DNA of 64,000 nucleotides from Paramecium tetraurelia (Eukaryota > Ciliophora > Oligohymenophorea > Peniculida > Parameciidae), in the NCBI RefSeq assembly GCF_000165425.1, contig NW_001799039.1, positions 62,001 through 126,000 of the forward strand, in the 5' to 3' direction. The notes below the pieces were generated by a model. It did no database searches, was not told the origin of the DNA, and saw only the letters and a program-made list of their open reading frames with translations. The translations under genes and the position numbers were made by a program. This document shows positions 47,602-59,384 of this stretch, one piece after another. The stretch's first letter is position 1. Each line of letters begins with the position of its first letter.

Positions 47602-48391
47602 AAATATTAAAAATAAAACAATCAAATTAAAACTCTCTAAAAAAAGATAGGTATTTTTAGGTTACTTAATCTCTAACCAAAGAAAAACAAATAACTTATT
47701 TCGATCTCAAAAATTATAAGACTATTTTTTGGATGCAAAAAACAAGCTTAGGTTTGAATTTAAAAAGCTATTAGTTGTGACACTAAATCTTCTTAGATAC
47801 ATTATGATAATGTACAAGTAAGTACAATTAATATTAAAGACTATTTGATGATCACAATATATTTTTAATGCTCGAAAAATTATTATATTTCATATTTCAA
47901 AAACAATAATTAATTTATTTAAAATAATTTAACTAATAGCAATTCAATTCAAAAAGAGCACTACGAATTGTCTAATTTATTTTATTTTGAATAATTTTCA
48001 TTTTTTGATCAGACTTTCACTTTTATTTATTTATTTAGCCAGATATGTTGATTAAAGAAATTTCAGTTAAAGAAATTAGTTAAATTGTAAGAAATATTTT
48101 AAATAATTGTTATTACGAATAATTTCTTGATAGTTGTATCATACTTTCTTGAAAGTTATGCTAAATGAATGTCCTTTATTTATATTCTACCATATTACAT
48201 TTAGGTATTCAAATCAGGGTTTCAAAGTTAATTGAATTTTATCTTAAAATCTCTGCTTATGGTTTTTGTTTGTCATAAATGATATATAAATAAATTAAAT
48301 TGACCTGAAATAATGTAGTTCAGTTATTATTGACTTAGTATTCGCAATATAAGTTGAATCTAAAAATAATTGAGATAATATTAATTATTTT
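47602..48391. other. Divergent intergenic region, about 790 bp
   Basis: AT-rich; no gene supported on either strand. Confidence 0.5.
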
Positions 48392-49432
48392 ATGAATCCA
48401 TTTTAATAGTTTATTAACCCAGGACAGCAATAGTATTACACTTAAATGCAACAATTATAGTCGATCCAATACCTACAAGTATTTATATTATATTAGGCTA
48501 GTATTTGCACCTGCTTAGCACTATTCAAAATAATTGTACAAATCAATAAAATGTTCAGATCCCTTCACTGAATCCTCTTTAATAATTTTCTCTTCTTTCT
48601 TAATCATCTCAAAGAACAATACCCTCAGCCCAATAGCCTGATATTCGTACTAAGAAAAGTTAATCTGAAAGAGTCTTACCAAAATAGAAGAAAGAAAATG
48701 AAATTCTTAAATAATTTTCACAAGATCAAATTTTACAAGAACTCAAGCAATTTCTAGAGTATTTGAGCAAAAATGAAGTTAAGGAAATGGATGAGAGTGA
48801 AAAAAATCGATACGCAGTATTGAATATCAATATTATGTTAGATATTGACAAAAATAGATGATTCTTTAATAGACACACTTATCAATCGATATTAAAAATA
48901 AAAAAAAACTAAAGAAGAATAGATTAAGTTTATCATAAGAAAGTGCTTTAAATATCTCAAATAAAAGATGAATTTAAATGAGTTGACGATGAGTGCATAT
49001 GAAATAGAAAAGGTCTTCTATAAGGAGTACTTCATGACTGACGAGAATATTGAAGACTTAATCCCCTTTCGATAAGAATCCTCAAACAAAACAATGAATA
49101 ATTCCTTCCTAAAGAAAATTTTCTCCTCTGAAAAGTTTTATTAAGGATACCTTGAATATTTAGGTATTCATTATCAATTATCATTAGAAAACTTTGATGA
49201 AATATGGGATTAAGAAAATACTGAAAAGATTTAGAATATGACCAAATAAGTAATGAAATTTATTGCATCTGGATAAATCGACGTAAATAGTATTTATAGT
49301 CCTTAGAAAATATCCTCTTACAAAAGAGTACCATGGATTTCGTCTATGAAATAAAGATGTTATGAATTAGCTGTTTCGTTTAAAGCATACCATGAGCAAG
49401 AGGAAACAAACAAAAAAGTTAAATTAGAATGA
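48392..49432 (+). CDS. Hypothetical protein
   Basis: 330 aa with introns of 23 and 25 nt; 1041 minus 48 nt is divisible by three. The first 80 residues are Gln/Ser/Pro-rich (MNPFQQFINPGQQQYYTQ). The rest is helical and charged (ENEILKQFSQDQILQELKQFLEYL, EEQIKFIIRKCFKYLKQKMN) and ends in a compact part (ISSYKRVPWISSMKQRCYELAVSF). No recognisable domain, signal peptide or membrane segment. Confidence 0.8.
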
Positions 49433-49785
49433 TAATATTTTATTTAATTTGCATACACAAAACCCCCTTTTTATAATATTTAATAAACTGTTATTTCAAG
49501 TAATTCTCAAAAGTATTATTTTTGAGCAAATTCGAAGTATGCAGCCTTTTCTGAATACAGGACTAAGACCTTGTTATAATAGATGCTAGCATTTAAAACC
49601 ATTGTTTTATTTCCATAAGACGATTGACTTTCGGTAATAAAATAAGATTCGATAAAGTAGATTTCGAATAGCAACAAAAAGTCATTGATTGATTTGCAAA
49701 ATAATTATAATTTTTGAGATTATTCCTTATATTAATATTATGAATATTTTAATTAAATAATCTCAAATTGATCATTAATTATCTA
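49433..49785 (-). pseudogene. Possible gene fragment on the minus strand
   Basis: From about 49720 down to 49525 the minus strand reads protein-like sequence (FCKSINDFLLLFEIYF, SYGNKTMVLNASIYYNKVLVLY) ending in TGA. The frame has no usable ATG and runs back into the RING gene on the other strand. It may be the 3' remnant of a lost gene. Weak evidence. Confidence 0.25.
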
Positions 49786-50643
49786 ATGAAGAATCAAAAA
49801 AAGGCAATCATAATATCAAGTGAAGAGAGTGATGAACCAAAATTAATATAATAACATCAAGGAAAAAAGAGATTAATCAGAAACGATTTTGAAAAGATAA
49901 ATGAAGACTTGAGAAAAAATGAAATTAAATAAAGACATAGAAAAGTTATTTTTGATGATGATGGGGAAACAAGTGAAAAAAATGAAAATGTAAAGGAAAA
50001 CTTTGTTGAATAAAAAAAAAAATACAAATTAATTAAAAAACAAGAAATCATAGTTTAAGCGGCTTAATAAGAAGCTACTTCCTGTCCTGTTTGTTATACG
50101 GATTTAGAAATAATTTAAGCAGCTATTTTATAGTGTGGACATCTATTTTGCTAAAAATGTATATAAATATAGTGCGAAAAATACTAAAATAATTGTCCTT
50201 TGTGTAGAAAATAATATCAAAATGTATTTTATTAAACTTATATAAATTATAGTATACGATTTGTATTAGAGGAGATGATGGAGAATATTTGAGGGGTTAA
50301 TTAATTAAATTAAAAAAGAAAATAAAAAAGCAATAATATCTGGATGGAAATGACGATGAAGAAAATGAGGAAGAATACAGTCAAGCATAAAGTTCATTAC
50401 ATCAATCAAGCTTTGTTTAGGATAGTCAATGTAAATTCTATTATTACTATTTAAGATGATGCTGGAGATAGTTTTATTGTAGCAGATGATGAATGTTGCG
50501 AAGAATGTCAAGGGAATGAGGATATGGAATCCATGCTATTTTGTAAGAAATGCGGATGTGTAGTTCGACACAGTTATTGCTAGGCATCTAATACTACAAA
50601 TAAAATATTATGCTACACATGTAGAACATATTAATAACGATGA
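49786..50643 (+). CDS. RING plus PHD finger protein (probable E3 ligase, PHRF1-like)
   Basis: 270 aa with introns of 20 nt (50252-50271) and 25 nt; the spliced length is divisible by three. A charged N-terminal region is followed by a RING finger near residues 100-145: CPVCYTDLEI, CGHLFCQKCIQIQC and CPLCRKQY, with the C3HC4 order complete. An acidic linker (GNDDEENEEEYSQ) leads to a PHD finger: CCEECQGNED, LFCKKCGCVVRHSYC and CYTC (C4HC3). RING and PHD in this order occur in PHRF1-type nuclear ubiquitin ligases that read histone tails, so a chromatin-linked E3 is inferred. The protein is much shorter than animal PHRF1. Confidence 0.88.
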
Positions 50644-50699
50644 ATTATGCATTTCTTAATTTTTATATTAATAATATTTTTTAATTACTTAATAATATT

Positions 50700-51635
50700 A
50701 TGAAGTTTTAAATCTTTTTAATTATTTCATAACAATTCCTTTATTTTGCATTCTCAGCTTGTATTGATCAAGCTCGAACCCCTTTAATAATTGGGAAAAT
50801 ACCCTCTTGTCCATTTTATGATGATAAGCCAGTCTGTTGTAGACAGGATAATGTAGATTAGATGATCTCTAATTATCGGTCTATTGATGCAACTTTTGGT
50901 TTAGATGGAGGAGGATGTGATATGTAATACATTATTCAAATATATATTTTAGATGTGGAGCTAATTTAAAACGATTTTGGTGCATTTACACTTGTGATCC
51001 AAATCAAACCAATTTCATAGAGTACACAGGTCGAGCAAATGTTACAGACCCTGCAAATAAAAATAGATTAATCGAAGTCCAGCTCGTATCCCTAACAACA
51101 AAACCTCAAATAGCATGTGTAAATTTGTAGACCTATGTCGTTTAGGAAGTGTATTCATCATGTTCTCGTACATCATTTGTCGGTCAAGTTTCTGCTATGC
51201 AATCTCCTGGAGGATTCTTTAATTTCTTAGGGGAATAGGCTATGTATTTATTTTCATTAAGGACTTAGAACACAAGGACAACAATTTATTTAATTTGAGT
51301 TTTCAGATCATAATTCCATGATAATGGATGATACTTGGATGTGTAATCACAAGTCCAACATTACCACAGTCGATGATCAAGGAGTAATTCACTACTGGGA
51401 TTAGTACGGATATGAAATTAAATAGTAATGTGGATGCAACACTTGTGAAGACAGTTGTGACATTAATTCAATTTTATACGAACCCACTGGAGTATTATAT
51501 GGGTTTGAGACATCTTATGTACTATTTACTTGGCTATTTGCAATATTATTTGCACTTGGTATTACAATAATCAGAAAATATCAAAAAAATAAAGAAACTA
51601 TTGAGAACTTAGATATCGGTTTAATTACAAGTTGA
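50700..51635 (+). CDS. Stand-alone NPC1 N-terminal (sterol-binding type) domain with one membrane anchor
   Basis: 293 aa with introns of 29 and 25 nt; the spliced length is divisible by three. Signal peptide MKFQIFLIISQQFLYFAFSAC. The luminal part carries the Cys pattern of the Niemann-Pick C1 N-terminal domain: CPFYDDKPVCCRQDN, CGANLKRFWCIYTCDPNQT, ACVNLQTYVVQEVYSSC and CGCNTCEDSC. A single transmembrane helix (SYVLFTWLFAILFALGITII) and a short basic tail follow. Full NPC1 has 13 membrane helices with a sterol-sensing domain; here only the N-domain and one helix exist, and the TGA is followed by non-coding DNA. Inferred role: capture or hand-over of sterol in the lysosome/phagosome lumen. 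Confidence 0.82.
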
Positions 51636-51882
51636 GTTTTTATGCATATAAATTATTTTCCTTTCAATTGTTATCCTTATATTTAGTGAAAATACACAGG
51701 TTCAACTACTTTATTCAATACCTTTCTTAGTCTATAGTTTTATTATAATAATCATATGGAATTTTAATAAAATCCTAAATTCCACAAGTTAAATTCTAGA
51801 GGATTCTTATTATATAACTTTGGATTCATAAACTTACTATATATATTATATAATAGTTTATTATATTCTTATAAATTAAATT
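51636..51882. other. Convergent intergenic spacer
   Basis: About 250 bp, AT-rich; nothing recognised. Confidence 0.5.
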
Positions 51883-53124
51883 TCATTTCTTTTTATTTTT
51901 TAAGTTCCCTTTTGATGATTAGCTGCTTAATTTAATAGGATCCTCTGAGTTTCTGTTTGATTTCGCTTCATATTTTTATACTTCTTTGATTGCTTCCGTA
52001 TTTTTAGTTAAAAATAAAGCACTTCTCTCGTCAATTGACTTTTGTAAGTTTTATTAAAACTATTGTAACGAACCTTGTCTTTCTGCATTATATTTTTATA
52101 CTAATTCTTAAGCCTTCTTAATCATTTGTGTGTCTTCGCTAATTTAAATTCTTTTCCTATAATTGGCCTTAACTTAAGGTAAATATGGTTATAAAATTGA
52201 GACTTTATTAATGGTTTATAAAGCATTCTACTACACTTTTCTTTATAATTAATAAAATTCTTGCATTTTTTTTTTCTCATCTTATTTCCTTGTTTCCTCT
52301 TCAATTTATTTTTCTTTTATGAATATCTCAAAGTTTTTAAGATCATTTTCCATTTGTTTTTTCAATTCTTCCCTCCTCTTTTTTTCTTTTTCTTTTTTCT
52401 CCTTTTCAATTTCTTCCTTTGTTTTTTTATTCTTTTTTTTCTTTTCTACAACAACCTATTCTTACTATTCTTATTGACTTTCATCTTCTTTGATGCTTTC
52501 ATTTTTATTTGATTATTTTTCTTCATCATCTTTAGTTTCTTTTTTTTTTCCTTCTTGAGATGTAACTTCCTCATTCAAGTTATTTTAATCTTAATCATCT
52601 TTAAATTCTGAGTTTTAATGATCTTATTACGATTCATTATCCTATTATTCTTGTGTCTTTGGTTCTTATTTTTATTCACTTTGATTGCTTTTCTCAATAG
52701 ACTAATTATCATTAATCTCATTTTCATCTTTATCTGATTCCTTAAGAGGAGTTTAGTGTTCAACATTTTCATCTTATTATTATTGAACTTGTTCCTCGAC
52801 TTTATTTTATTCTTAAACTTTATTTTCCTATGCACCTTAATCCAATTTTTCGATTTCATCATCATCATCATCAAAATACCCATTATTTTTTTTATTATTC
52901 TTTTTAGCTTATTCCTATTGATCACCATCACTAAAGTATTCAAATTCTTCATCTATCTCTTCATTTTTCTAATTTTCTTCTTGCTCACCTTACTCACCTT
53001 TCTTATCCTTATCGATTTCTTAGTTGTTTGTCTCTTCCTTTTGCTTATCCTCATTTTTTCCATTATTCAATAGCCCGTCATCTTCTTAGATATCATCAAA
53101 ATTTATCTCTGACTCATTGTCCAT
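51883..53124 (-). CDS. Highly charged acidic and coiled-coil protein
   Basis: 413 aa, no intron needed; 1242 nt is divisible by three. Residues 1-250 are almost only Glu, Asp, Gln, Asn and Lys (MDNESEINFDDIQEDDG...), with a DDDDD run and long Gln stretches from TAA/TAG. Residues 250-300 are a Lys/Glu single-helix segment (KEEIEKEKKEKEKKREEELK). The C-terminal 115 residues are a more regular helical region (MQEFYQLQRKVQQNALQTI, MIKKAQELVQKYNAERQ). A run of ten A near 52262 must be read at exactly that length to keep frame. Function unknown. Confidence 0.75.
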
Positions 53125-53390
53125 TATATTTAAAATTATATATTTTAAAAGTTTTCAAAGTCAACTTATAGTATTTAGTTATACTTATATAATATTTGTC
53201 TGTAATACTAGATTGATATTTGATGAATCACTTATTAAAGACACATGATCTAACAGATTTCGAGAATTAATTCTATTTATCTTATAATCATTGTAAATTT
53301 CATATGAACACTGCATTTGTTTTAGATTTATGATGGATTTATAAAAACATGAAATTTGATTGGATTGGCAAAGTTAAATTAGTGATAAAT
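53125..53390. other. Spacer with a doubtful 35-codon plus-strand ORF
   Basis: About 265 bp between two minus-strand genes. An ATG at 53222 opens 35 codons (MNHLLKTHDLTDFENQF...) on the plus strand; too short and isolated to call. Confidence 0.4.
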
Positions 53391-54187
53391 TCATTTTAAT
53401 AAATCATCTAATAATCCAATAGCTGTAAGAACTTATTATTGTGCATTTTTATATTGTTTAAAATCAAGCTCCGAAATAGCTGCCCTTATTTTAATTTTGA
53501 AATCCTTCTCTAAATTCTCATATTTTTCAATTTGCTAGGTTTTTTTCCATTCAAACTTTCCAATTTTAGGAGGTTCAATCCCTTATATTGCTGGTTAATT
53601 GTATATGTTCTCAGGAGGGACATCAAATAAATAGCTATCAACAAATATGCCAATATTTATCTTCTAATTGTTAATGTATATCCCACTCTTCTCCATTTTA
53701 TTATATTATTCTATTGCTTTACATTATGAATATTTCTCTAGAATAGTATTTTATTTTACTCTTTTCATGAAAATCATCTCTATGAGGCTTGAAAAAGGCT
53801 AGAAGAGAAAACAAATGCACAATAAATATAAAGGATGTACACAAATCATCTTTCCCTTGTCTCTCCTAATCATCTATATCATTAAAAAGTCTCAATGCTG
53901 AATCCTCAATATTCCGAATATCTACTTCAAAGGATTAAAATCGTTATTCATTTTATTTCCTCAATTTATCGATCTCTTATCTAATCACAGTTATTTGTTT
54001 GTTTAGAACCTATTTTTTTGATAAAAGCAAAGAATACTGTATAATTGGGCACCTTGAAATCACTATTGGTGTAGGTTAGAACCTTTTTAATTGCAAAATA
54101 TTTAATGTAGTATGCCATAGGAGGATTGATTAATTTTATTTAGTCTCCAAGAAGCAACATTGTGTTTAAGTAATCAAAATTGATCAT
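53391..54187 (-). CDS. VTA1: VTA1/LIP5, co-factor of the VPS4 ATPase (ESCRT)
   Basis: 248 aa with introns of 28 and 22 nt; 797 minus 50 nt is divisible by three. VTA1 activates VPS4 to disassemble ESCRT-III at endosomes. The N-terminal tandem MIT region is visible: LINPPMAYYIKYFAIKKVL (family: DPVVAYYCRLYAVQ), SALRLFNDIDDQERQGKDD (family: ALKLFNKADNEDR) and KKKYSQCKAIEQY. The C-terminal VSL-type helices read IRAAISELDFKQYKNAQQQVLTAIGLLDDLL, matching the VPS4-binding dimer. A short linker joins them. Shorter than the yeast and human proteins but with all landmarks. Confidence 0.85.
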
Positions 54188-54335
54188 ATATTTATATCTA
54201 ATTAATCAGTTTTTTATGAGTTTTTCGAATCAAATTGGATGATAGATTCCTCATTTACATTATTGATCATATGATCCTCATATAAATTTTGGACTTCCTT
54301 AACATTAAATAAGGATTTTATTGGTTTATGCTCTG

Positions 54336-55375
54336 TCAATTATAAGCCTGATGTATTCCCTCTAAAAGCTATTCATAAATTCTATACCGATGAGTGGTGG
54401 GACAAGTTTTTCCGTTGGCAGAATTACACTACAAATCTAATTGCCTGCCACTGCTCTTTTGACTTGATAATGGTAAGGGCTCTTTGGCATGAAAACTTTG
54501 ACCTTCTTCAACATCTGCATCTTCTTAATCCCAATCTATTGGTTACTTGTTGTTTTGAGACTTCTAATTGTTCGTTAGTGGATTGAGATTTGTCTATTAC
54601 AAGTAGTTCCTTGACAGAATATTTGTTTAAATATTTGTTAAATTGGAAGTATTCTCTTTCATTTTCTCGTCTAGTTTCTCTGGGGATGGTTTTTCTACTT
54701 TTTTTCTTTTCAATAATATATATTCATATGTTGTTATTCCCTTGAACCTAAAATATATATGCATGGCTAATATAAATGTTATGGGTATGAGTAACAAAAA
54801 TGTAAAGCCAATTTCAATATAGCCAAGTATTGATTTAATCATAATCGAGAGTATTAATACAGTAATTAGATACAATTCTAATAAAACTATTAAGATGAAA
54901 AAATATCTGTAATTTTGTGCTCCGATACAATTGTTTAACCATATACAATGATGATCAAATTAGTCAGTGCATCGGTTGCAAGATTTGCAATGTTTTGAGG
55001 GCGCTTTTACAAAAGCTAAACAAATTTTGCAATAGCAATTTAACTTTGTTTGATATTTTGTTCTATGTATATTCTTCTATGTATTACTTTTATGCCTTTA
55101 ATCGGTATTAATGATATATTTCTGGATCGGTTGGATCAATTTTTGTTGCGATAAACCAAAATAATGCGATGAAAAATGTGAAAAGCGATACCAACATCCA
55201 GATGCGATTCTGATAATATTTTCAAAAATTTATTGCTTACATATTCTAATGTTTAAAATAGGATCACTGAATAATGTCCTAAATAGATGACTACAGCAGA
55301 GATTTAGTAATAATTTATTCCTTTTTTACACTGAAATCCATGTCTAATAACTATATTTTAATTAGTTTAATTCAT
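54336..55375 (-). CDS. DHHC-type protein S-acyltransferase
   Basis: 327 aa with introns of 31 and 25 nt; the spliced length is divisible by three. The enzyme palmitoylates proteins at membranes. N-terminal RHGFQ-like start, two membrane segments ([33 protein letters not shown]), [11 protein letters not shown] (the conserved DPTDP-like block), then the Cys-rich domain [17 protein letters not shown] / CNRC with the catalytic DHHC in [18 protein letters not shown], and two more membrane helices ([30 protein letters not shown]). The tail is polar and disordered. The ATG overlaps the stop codon of the upstream gene by 4 nt; no in-frame Met further down would keep the conserved N-terminus. Confidence 0.92.
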
Positions 55376-56569
55376 AATTAATAATTAATATCATTATCTA
55401 ATAAAATCATCATAGGTTGGCTCAGTTCTGCTTTGTTTAATAAATTTATTTATTTTGAAAATGTCACTGGCCAATATTGAGAACTAGCCTTTTGTTGAGG
55501 CAAGAGTTGACAATATTTATACGCCTTTGCAATCAATTCACTGCAAAAATACCCTTTGTTGATCAACCCGTCACTTTGTTATTGTAACATCTTCATAATG
55601 TTCAATTAAAATTCCTAACCATAAACTTTCTTTATAAAATAAATATAATACATCAATAAATTCTTAAATTCTTTGATCTATATACCCTCTCTCAATGTTC
55701 AATAGCTTTCTATAACAGATTTTTTTAAAATGAGTATTTTTTTGAAGAAAGAATTTCCAAAATTCAAAGTCGACTCCCTAATTTCAATTTATCTTTTTAC
55801 AATATTATTTTTAACATCCACTACTAGGATTTCTTTATGTTCCTATTTTCGAATTATCAATCCAACATGATCAAAATTAGAACTTGTGATTGCTCTCTGT
55901 ATCTTAGCCAAATAATGATCAGTTCTTATATAAATATCTAGAATACTCAAAGAGCAATATATCGCCTGTTTCTGCCCAATCAAGAAATTCATTTTCAGTC
56001 ACAAAATTTGCACCAAAATACATATCTTTGATAATCAATTTTCTATAATTGTTTCTGAACTTTTCATCTATCATCTTTAAACATTAAAACCACAATTTCC
56101 CTTCGATTTCATCATTAAATTTCAGGAAGATTACTTTATTCAGTTTGTGAAATTCAATTTTAATTAGTCTTAATGAATTTTTATTACACTTATTTTAATA
56201 TTATTAATACATTACTTAAATCAAATTAAATGCTAAATATTTTAAATTAAACACCAAGCTCCATTATTTATCCTCCAAAATTACTAATTTTTCTATCGTT
56301 AATTAGAGTGTAGATTTCTTATAACTTCCTGTATTTATTTTAACATGGATCACTCCCTATTTGATTATTGTGTTTCCTAAGGAAGAATTTTTGTATTTTT
56401 CTAAAGGCGTATGACATACTTATGTTTAATTTACAAAGCTTTATTGAAAGATGAACTGAGATTCTTTTATTTGATTTTCAATCTAATTTGGGGATTATTA
56501 AACGAAATCCTGTAATTTAACTTAATTATTTAATGATTGAATTTCTGAAAAGGATTGGCTTCTCTGCAT
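55372..56569 (-). CDS. PH domain plus YiiX/NlpC-P60-type papain-like hydrolase
   Basis: 372 aa with introns of 27, 22 and 30 nt; 1198 minus 79 nt is divisible by three. After a polar leader, residues 65-185 form a PH domain (IKQGVIHVKINTGSYKKSTLQL ... LWFQCLKMI). Then comes a circularly permuted papain fold of the YiiX_C92 type: TGDILLFE, NFDHVGLIIR with the candidate catalytic His, a beta stretch LVVDVKNNIVKRQIEI, and GYFCSELIAKAY with the candidate catalytic Cys, followed by LLPQ and YWPVTF. Family members cleave amide or thioester bonds; the substrate is unknown. The PH domain would bring it to phosphoinositide membranes. The stop codon overlaps the DHHC start, and the start is only 32 bp from the divergent EF-hand gene. 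Confidence 0.78.
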
Positions 56570-56601
56570 ATAAATTAATTAAATTATCGTTAAAAAAAAT
56601 A
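56570..56601. promoter_or_regulatory. 32-bp divergent promoter
   Basis: The whole space between the start codons of the PH/YiiX hydrolase (minus) and the EF-hand protein (plus). It is almost pure A/T. Both transcripts must start here or inside the opposite coding region. Confidence 0.6.
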
Positions 56602-59293
56602 ATGGATATTTAGCAATTTGAAAAAGAACTCGTAACCAAATTACAATTCAAAGCCTCGTCAAGAGTAGGTGTAGAGACAGTCTTACTTAAAATATTCAAA
56701 TTCTTTGATCTGACCAATTAAGGATTTCTAAAAAAATAAGATTTTCTTAAAGCTATTGCTAAATCTGGAGTAACCATAACAGAATAAGAAGTATCATATA
56801 TATGTTATCTTAGTTTGCCGAAAAATTATGGAGCCACTATTCTGATGGCGTGTAACTCAATTACAAGGATTTCATCAATAGAGTCGTTATAAAAGACAGT
56901 TATTAAGAAGATTTCTCAGAATCAAGGATCATAGCCTCCCCATTAGAATCCCTAAGAGCTAAGATCCAACTGAAGGGAGCTTTGGGCTTGTTAAACTTAG
57001 CCATAAGCTTGCCAAATTAGTTTAACTGTCAACAATTATAGGACTATTTAAGAAGATAAGATATAGACATCGAAGGGTTACATTAATTATTTAATGGAGA
57101 ATTCATGAGTCAAGCTAATCTGATTGGTTTAATAAAAGGACAGCTATTAAATTAGTTTCGATAAGCATTGATCACAAATGTATTTTATTCATTTGAAGCA
57201 CGTGAACTAACTCCACAGTTTTTGATAAATAGATATTCAGCTGACAAGCATCCTGACATCAAGTTTTTGAGAAGAGACTAAAATGAAATCAAAGAAGAAT
57301 TTGTTACAGGACTAAGTCTTTATCTATAAATCAGAGCAATAAAAGTATTGAACCTATAGGATTGGCTTGACTTTTACTCTTATTTTGGATTCAACATTCA
57401 AAACGATGAGATCTTCAGAAATATAGTAGTTCAAGTGTGGAATCTAGATAATTTGAACTAACAATAGGCTTCTCCTTCTTAAAGTGTAAAACAAAAGTCT
57501 TATTAATAATAATTGTAATAATCTCCTGGATCTCAGAAGCAAGTCATTTAATAACTTAACTTTTCTCCAGAAAACAAGTCAACTAAATCCTATTAATAAT
57601 ATTAATAATCTCAAATACAAAGAACTCCAATATAATAACATTAATAAGAACCTGAACAACAAAGACCTTCAGTACCCAGGTCTGTAAAATCTCATCAATC
57701 AGAAAAATCGCATCAATCTTAATAGTCATAGTTGTCTGCTACTTCAAAATAGGTTGAGTTAATAGTACAAAGGATTAGAAATAGATTAGTATCAAGAGGA
57801 GCTCGAGGATTTATTTCCTTGTATAGAGTGGCAAAGATTTTGGACGCTGATTAAGATGGAATGCTCAATTTATCAGAATTCAGAAGAGCTATCAGAGATC
57901 ATAAAATAGAAGTTACAGATCCAGAGATAGATTTAGTATTCTAATATTTTGACAGAGATGTTTCAGGATTAATTGATATATGGGGGTTCATGTTTGTGTT
58001 GAGAGGTGAGATGAGTGAATAGAGAATCTAATTAGTGGAATCATTATTTGAAAAATACAGGCAAGGAGACTACGTAACTATTTCGAATCTAAGGAATAAT
58101 TTCACTGTTAGAAATCATCCAGATTTAAAAAGCGGAAAAAAGAGTGATGATGAAATCATTTAGGATTTCTTTGAACCTTTACAATAATTGCATAATATCA
58201 ATGGAGGTTTTGGAAATGAAAATATTAGTAAGGATGAACTCATAGAATATTTTAGCAATTTCAGTGCTTCTGTCCCTGATGATAAATATTTTGAATAAAT
58301 TCTTGTTACTGTATTCAGAATATAAGCTGAATAACAAAAAACACATCATGCTGGCAATAAATAAGTCTTTGAACCAGATCATAAGCGAAGTTACCTACAA
58401 GATCATCATCGATATGTTGTTCAGGGTGGAAGTGTATCTGCCAATGCTCCTTTTGGCACATTTACCCAATAAGAACAAGTTTAATAGTAAAGACCTGCTT
58501 CAGGATTTGAATAACCAGCTTCTTTCAACATCTTCAAGCCACTTTAAGATAATCCTTCAAAATCTAATGTCTAATTAGCTAATTCTTAATTGTCGCAATA
58601 ATCACAATAAAATTAATAATAATAATTTCATTATTAAATTGATTAGACTCCTAAGTAGTAGAAATAAAAAATTGATAGTTTTTAGATTTTGAAAAACAAG
58701 ATTTTGTAAAGAGGAATAAGAGGATTGATTAATATTTAACAAAGATTTAGAGTGTTTGATAAGTAAGGAGTGGGATCCTTAGCCTTGAATGATTGGTTAA
58801 ACAGCTTTAAGTCTTGGAGATTGGACTTGAATGACTAGGTAATTTAGGACGTGTTCCATTAACAGTAAGTCAATGGGATGATTATTTATGACAATTTTGT
58901 TAAATAACTCTAAGGTACTATGAGTCTTAGGAAATTCAACATTCTATAATAGGTATTTGAATCTTTACCTAAATAAAACGTTGAGATTGTGAAAAGTATG
59001 ATATGAAAATATAATTAGGTTCTTTTAATTCCAAGGAGCATCCAGATGTTAAATTAAATAGAAGAAGGGAAGATGATGTTCTTTGTGAATTTATTGATAC
59101 ATTCGAATAGCATCATTAAATATATGTAAGATATATATTAATTTTGTAGACTGGAACAGACTATTTGAAAAATCCAAATGTCACATTTGAAGAATTTATC
59201 AATTATTATAATAACTTGAGTGTTTTAATAGAAGATGATACTTAATTTGAATAATTCTTAGGAGCAGTCTGGAATCTTAGAAAAAGATTATGA
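56602..59293 (+). CDS. EF-hand protein with two calcyphosin-like modules
   Basis: 873 aa with introns of 23, 23 and 24 nt; the spliced length is divisible by three. An N-terminal EF-hand region (FKFFDLTNQGFLKKQDFLKAI) and a helical part come first. A Gln/Ser/Pro-rich linker leads to a calcyphosin-like module: RGARGFISLYRVAKILDADQ, with the canonical loop DADQDGMLNLSE, then FDRDVSGLIDIWGF, and a later block with HPDLKSGKK and the GGFGNENISKDELIEYF hand. A second, more degenerate copy follows another linker (RGIRGLINIQQRFRVFDKQG, HPDVKLNRR, NVTFEEFINYYNN). Many loops in copy 2 lack the acidic ligands. Calcyphosin relatives are calcium sensors of cilia; that role is inferred. Confidence 0.85.
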
Positions 59294-59384
59294 AACATTA
59301 ACATATATATATTTTATTATAAAATACTACTACAATATAAAGAATAATAAAATTTGAATTTTAAATAATTCAGATAACCAACTA

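Noticed and set aside
52261..53073. Phe/Leu/Ile-rich plus-strand ORFs that look like membrane proteins
   Set aside because: They are the complement of the Glu/Lys/Gln-rich minus-strand gene; poly-A codons read as poly-Phe on the other strand.
56213..56569. Start of the YiiX-like gene at the nearer ATG (56212)
   Set aside because: That start would leave only the last third of a PH domain; with a 27-nt intron the frame extends to ATG 56569 and completes the domain.
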